Source: Methanobacteriaceae archaeon
GTDB taxonomy: Archaea; Methanobacteriota; Methanobacteria; Methanobacteriales; Methanobacteriaceae
Assembly: GCA_030656015.1 (NCBI GenBank)
Contig: JAUSNX010000014.1
Span: 310,001 to 374,000 of the forward strand
DNA: 64,000 nt
Direction: 5' to 3'
Shown one piece after another: positions 63,135 to 64,000 of the stretch. Position 1 is the first letter of the stretch. Every line of letters starts with the position of its first letter. The notes under the pieces are model-generated. The model was not told where the DNA came from, did no database searches, and was given only the letters and a program-made list of their open reading frames with translations. Position numbers and translations under genes: made by a program.

Positions 63135-63371
63135 TTTGATGTATATCTTTTAATCTTCAGGCCACATCTCTTAATTAATTAATTAATAAAAATAAACAAA
63201 TATTTCACTATTAATAGAATTATAAAAATAATATAATGAATAATGGAAAATCGTTTCTTGAGGATAATCTTATATAATAATATTGCAGATTTTATTTATA
63301 GATAATTATATAATATTTTTATATTAATTCTAGAAGAAATTATACTCCTTTTCATAGGAGAAGGTGATTAA

Positions 63372-64000
63372 ATGCGCGTACTTTTAATTCATTCTGATTA
63401 TTTAAAGTATCAAACCAAGTCTAAAACGAAAATAGCTGAAAAAATAGACGATGAAAAGAAAAAAGGATCATTTGAAAATTCTCTGGTAGCTTTCACTGCT
63501 GTAGAAAAAGAAGATGAATCAGATATTAATGGTGTAGTAGAAAACGCTGTAAAAGAAATAGCGGATGTTTTCTCTAAAGTAGGGGCTGAAAATGTGGTAG
63601 TTTACCCCTATGCTCACCTAAGTTCTTCATTAAGTTCTCCTGATGCAGCTAAAAAGATTTTGATTGAAATAGAATCTGAACTGGCAGAACTGGATATAAA
63701 AGTGGCCAGAGTTCCCTTTGGATGGTACAAATCCTTTGAAGTATCCTGCAAAGGACACCCATTATCTGAACTTTCCCGTACCATAACTTCTCAAAAAACC
63801 GAGGAAAAAGAGAAGGAAAAAGGAGAAGAATCCAAATGGTATATCCTGGATAAAGGCCATCTTATTGCTCCGGAAGAATTCGACTTCCACAACAAGGACC
63901 TGGAGCAACTGACCAAATACGAACTAGGAAAATCAGAATCATCTGGTGAAGAACCACCTCACGTTAAATTAATGAAAGAAAAGGGTTTAGCAGATTACGA
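63372..64000 (+). CDS. thrS: Threonyl-tRNA synthetase, archaeal type, 3' end cut by window
   Basis: The frame is open from a good AAGGTGATTAA ribosome site to the window edge, 209 codons visible. The start [19 protein letters not shown] and [31 protein letters not shown] belong to the archaeal N-terminal editing domain of ThrRS, which resembles D-aminoacyl-tRNA deacylase. A lysine- and glutamate-rich stretch near residue 145 is followed by the beginning of the catalytic part ([20 protein letters not shown]). Confidence 0.93.
   Translation, partial: MRVLLIHSDYLKYQTKSKTKIAEKIDDEKKKGSFENSLVAFTAVEKEDESDINGVVENAVKEIADVFSKVGAENVVVYPYAHLSSSLSSPDAAKKILIEIESELAELDIKVARVPFGWYKSFEVSCKGHPLSELSRTITSQKTEEKEKEKGEESKWYILDKGHLIAPEEFDFHNKDLEQLTKYELGKSESSGEEPPHVKLMKEKGLADY

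Overview
The window is AT-rich euryarchaeal DNA from a methanogen of the order Methanobacteriales, most likely a Methanobacterium-like species. The grounds are: two methanogen-only marker proteins (11 and 12), a small CbiX/CfbA chelatase, a tandem-fused PurE, a Kae1-Bud32 fusion, a UbiD-like decarboxylase plus an aconitase-X protein (both expected in the archaeal modified mevalonate pathway), a helicase-nuclease Hef, the small subunit of DNA polymerase D, and GGTGA/GGAGG Shine-Dalgarno sites almost everywhere. There is no phage, insertion sequence or CRISPR array. The window cuts a cysteine desulfurase at its left end and a threonyl-tRNA synthetase at its right end.

Layout. 0-10 kb: cysteine desulfurase, a 27-residue membrane peptide, ribH, marker protein 11, a membrane glycosyltransferase, purE-purE fusion, UbiD-like decarboxylase, amrS-thiL. 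10-15 kb: a DUF35 protein overlapping cfbA, a pair of secreted pilin-like proteins, cbiH with a cysteine-rich tail. 15-24 kb is the replication neighbourhood: DNA polymerase D small subunit, cbiG and cbiB, then a 1.3-kb gene-free origin with eight Cdc6-binding (ORB-type) repeats in two opposed clusters around an AT-rich core, followed by cdc6/orc1. 24-36 kb: pyrB, a secreted anchored protein, a tRNA methyltransferase, hef, aconitase X, a RecJ-like DHH protein overlapping rpsO, XTP pyrophosphatase, kae1-bud32. An isolated ninth ORB-like element lies at about 35.27 kb. 36-42 kb: cobT-type gene, uppP flanked by repeated palindromes, ilvE, two valine tRNAs, a membrane protein with an Mrr-like domain, surE.

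42-45 kb is the least ordinary stretch: two paralogous small membrane proteins share an identical histidine layout that looks like a b-type cytochrome, one of them with an N-terminal four-cysteine domain. They are followed by a winged-helix regulator/three-helix membrane protein pair and then a ynfA gene broken by a frameshift and a stop codon. Methanobacteriales are known as methanogens without cytochromes, so the pair deserves attention.

45-64 kb: LSm-like protein, marker protein 12 directly behind ilvC, ilvN, ilvB (with a nested hairpin in the presumed leader), purD, argF, a DUF6414-like gene, argS, signal peptidase, ilvD, an MgtC/DUF4010 membrane protein, and a cluster read leftward of rubredoxin - Hcp - cupin - cupin that looks like an oxidative or nitrosative stress unit, then a TrmB-type regulator and thrS. 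Together the genes cover branched-chain amino acid synthesis, corrinoid/F430 synthesis, purine and pyrimidine steps, isoprenoid precursor synthesis, and chromosome replication start.
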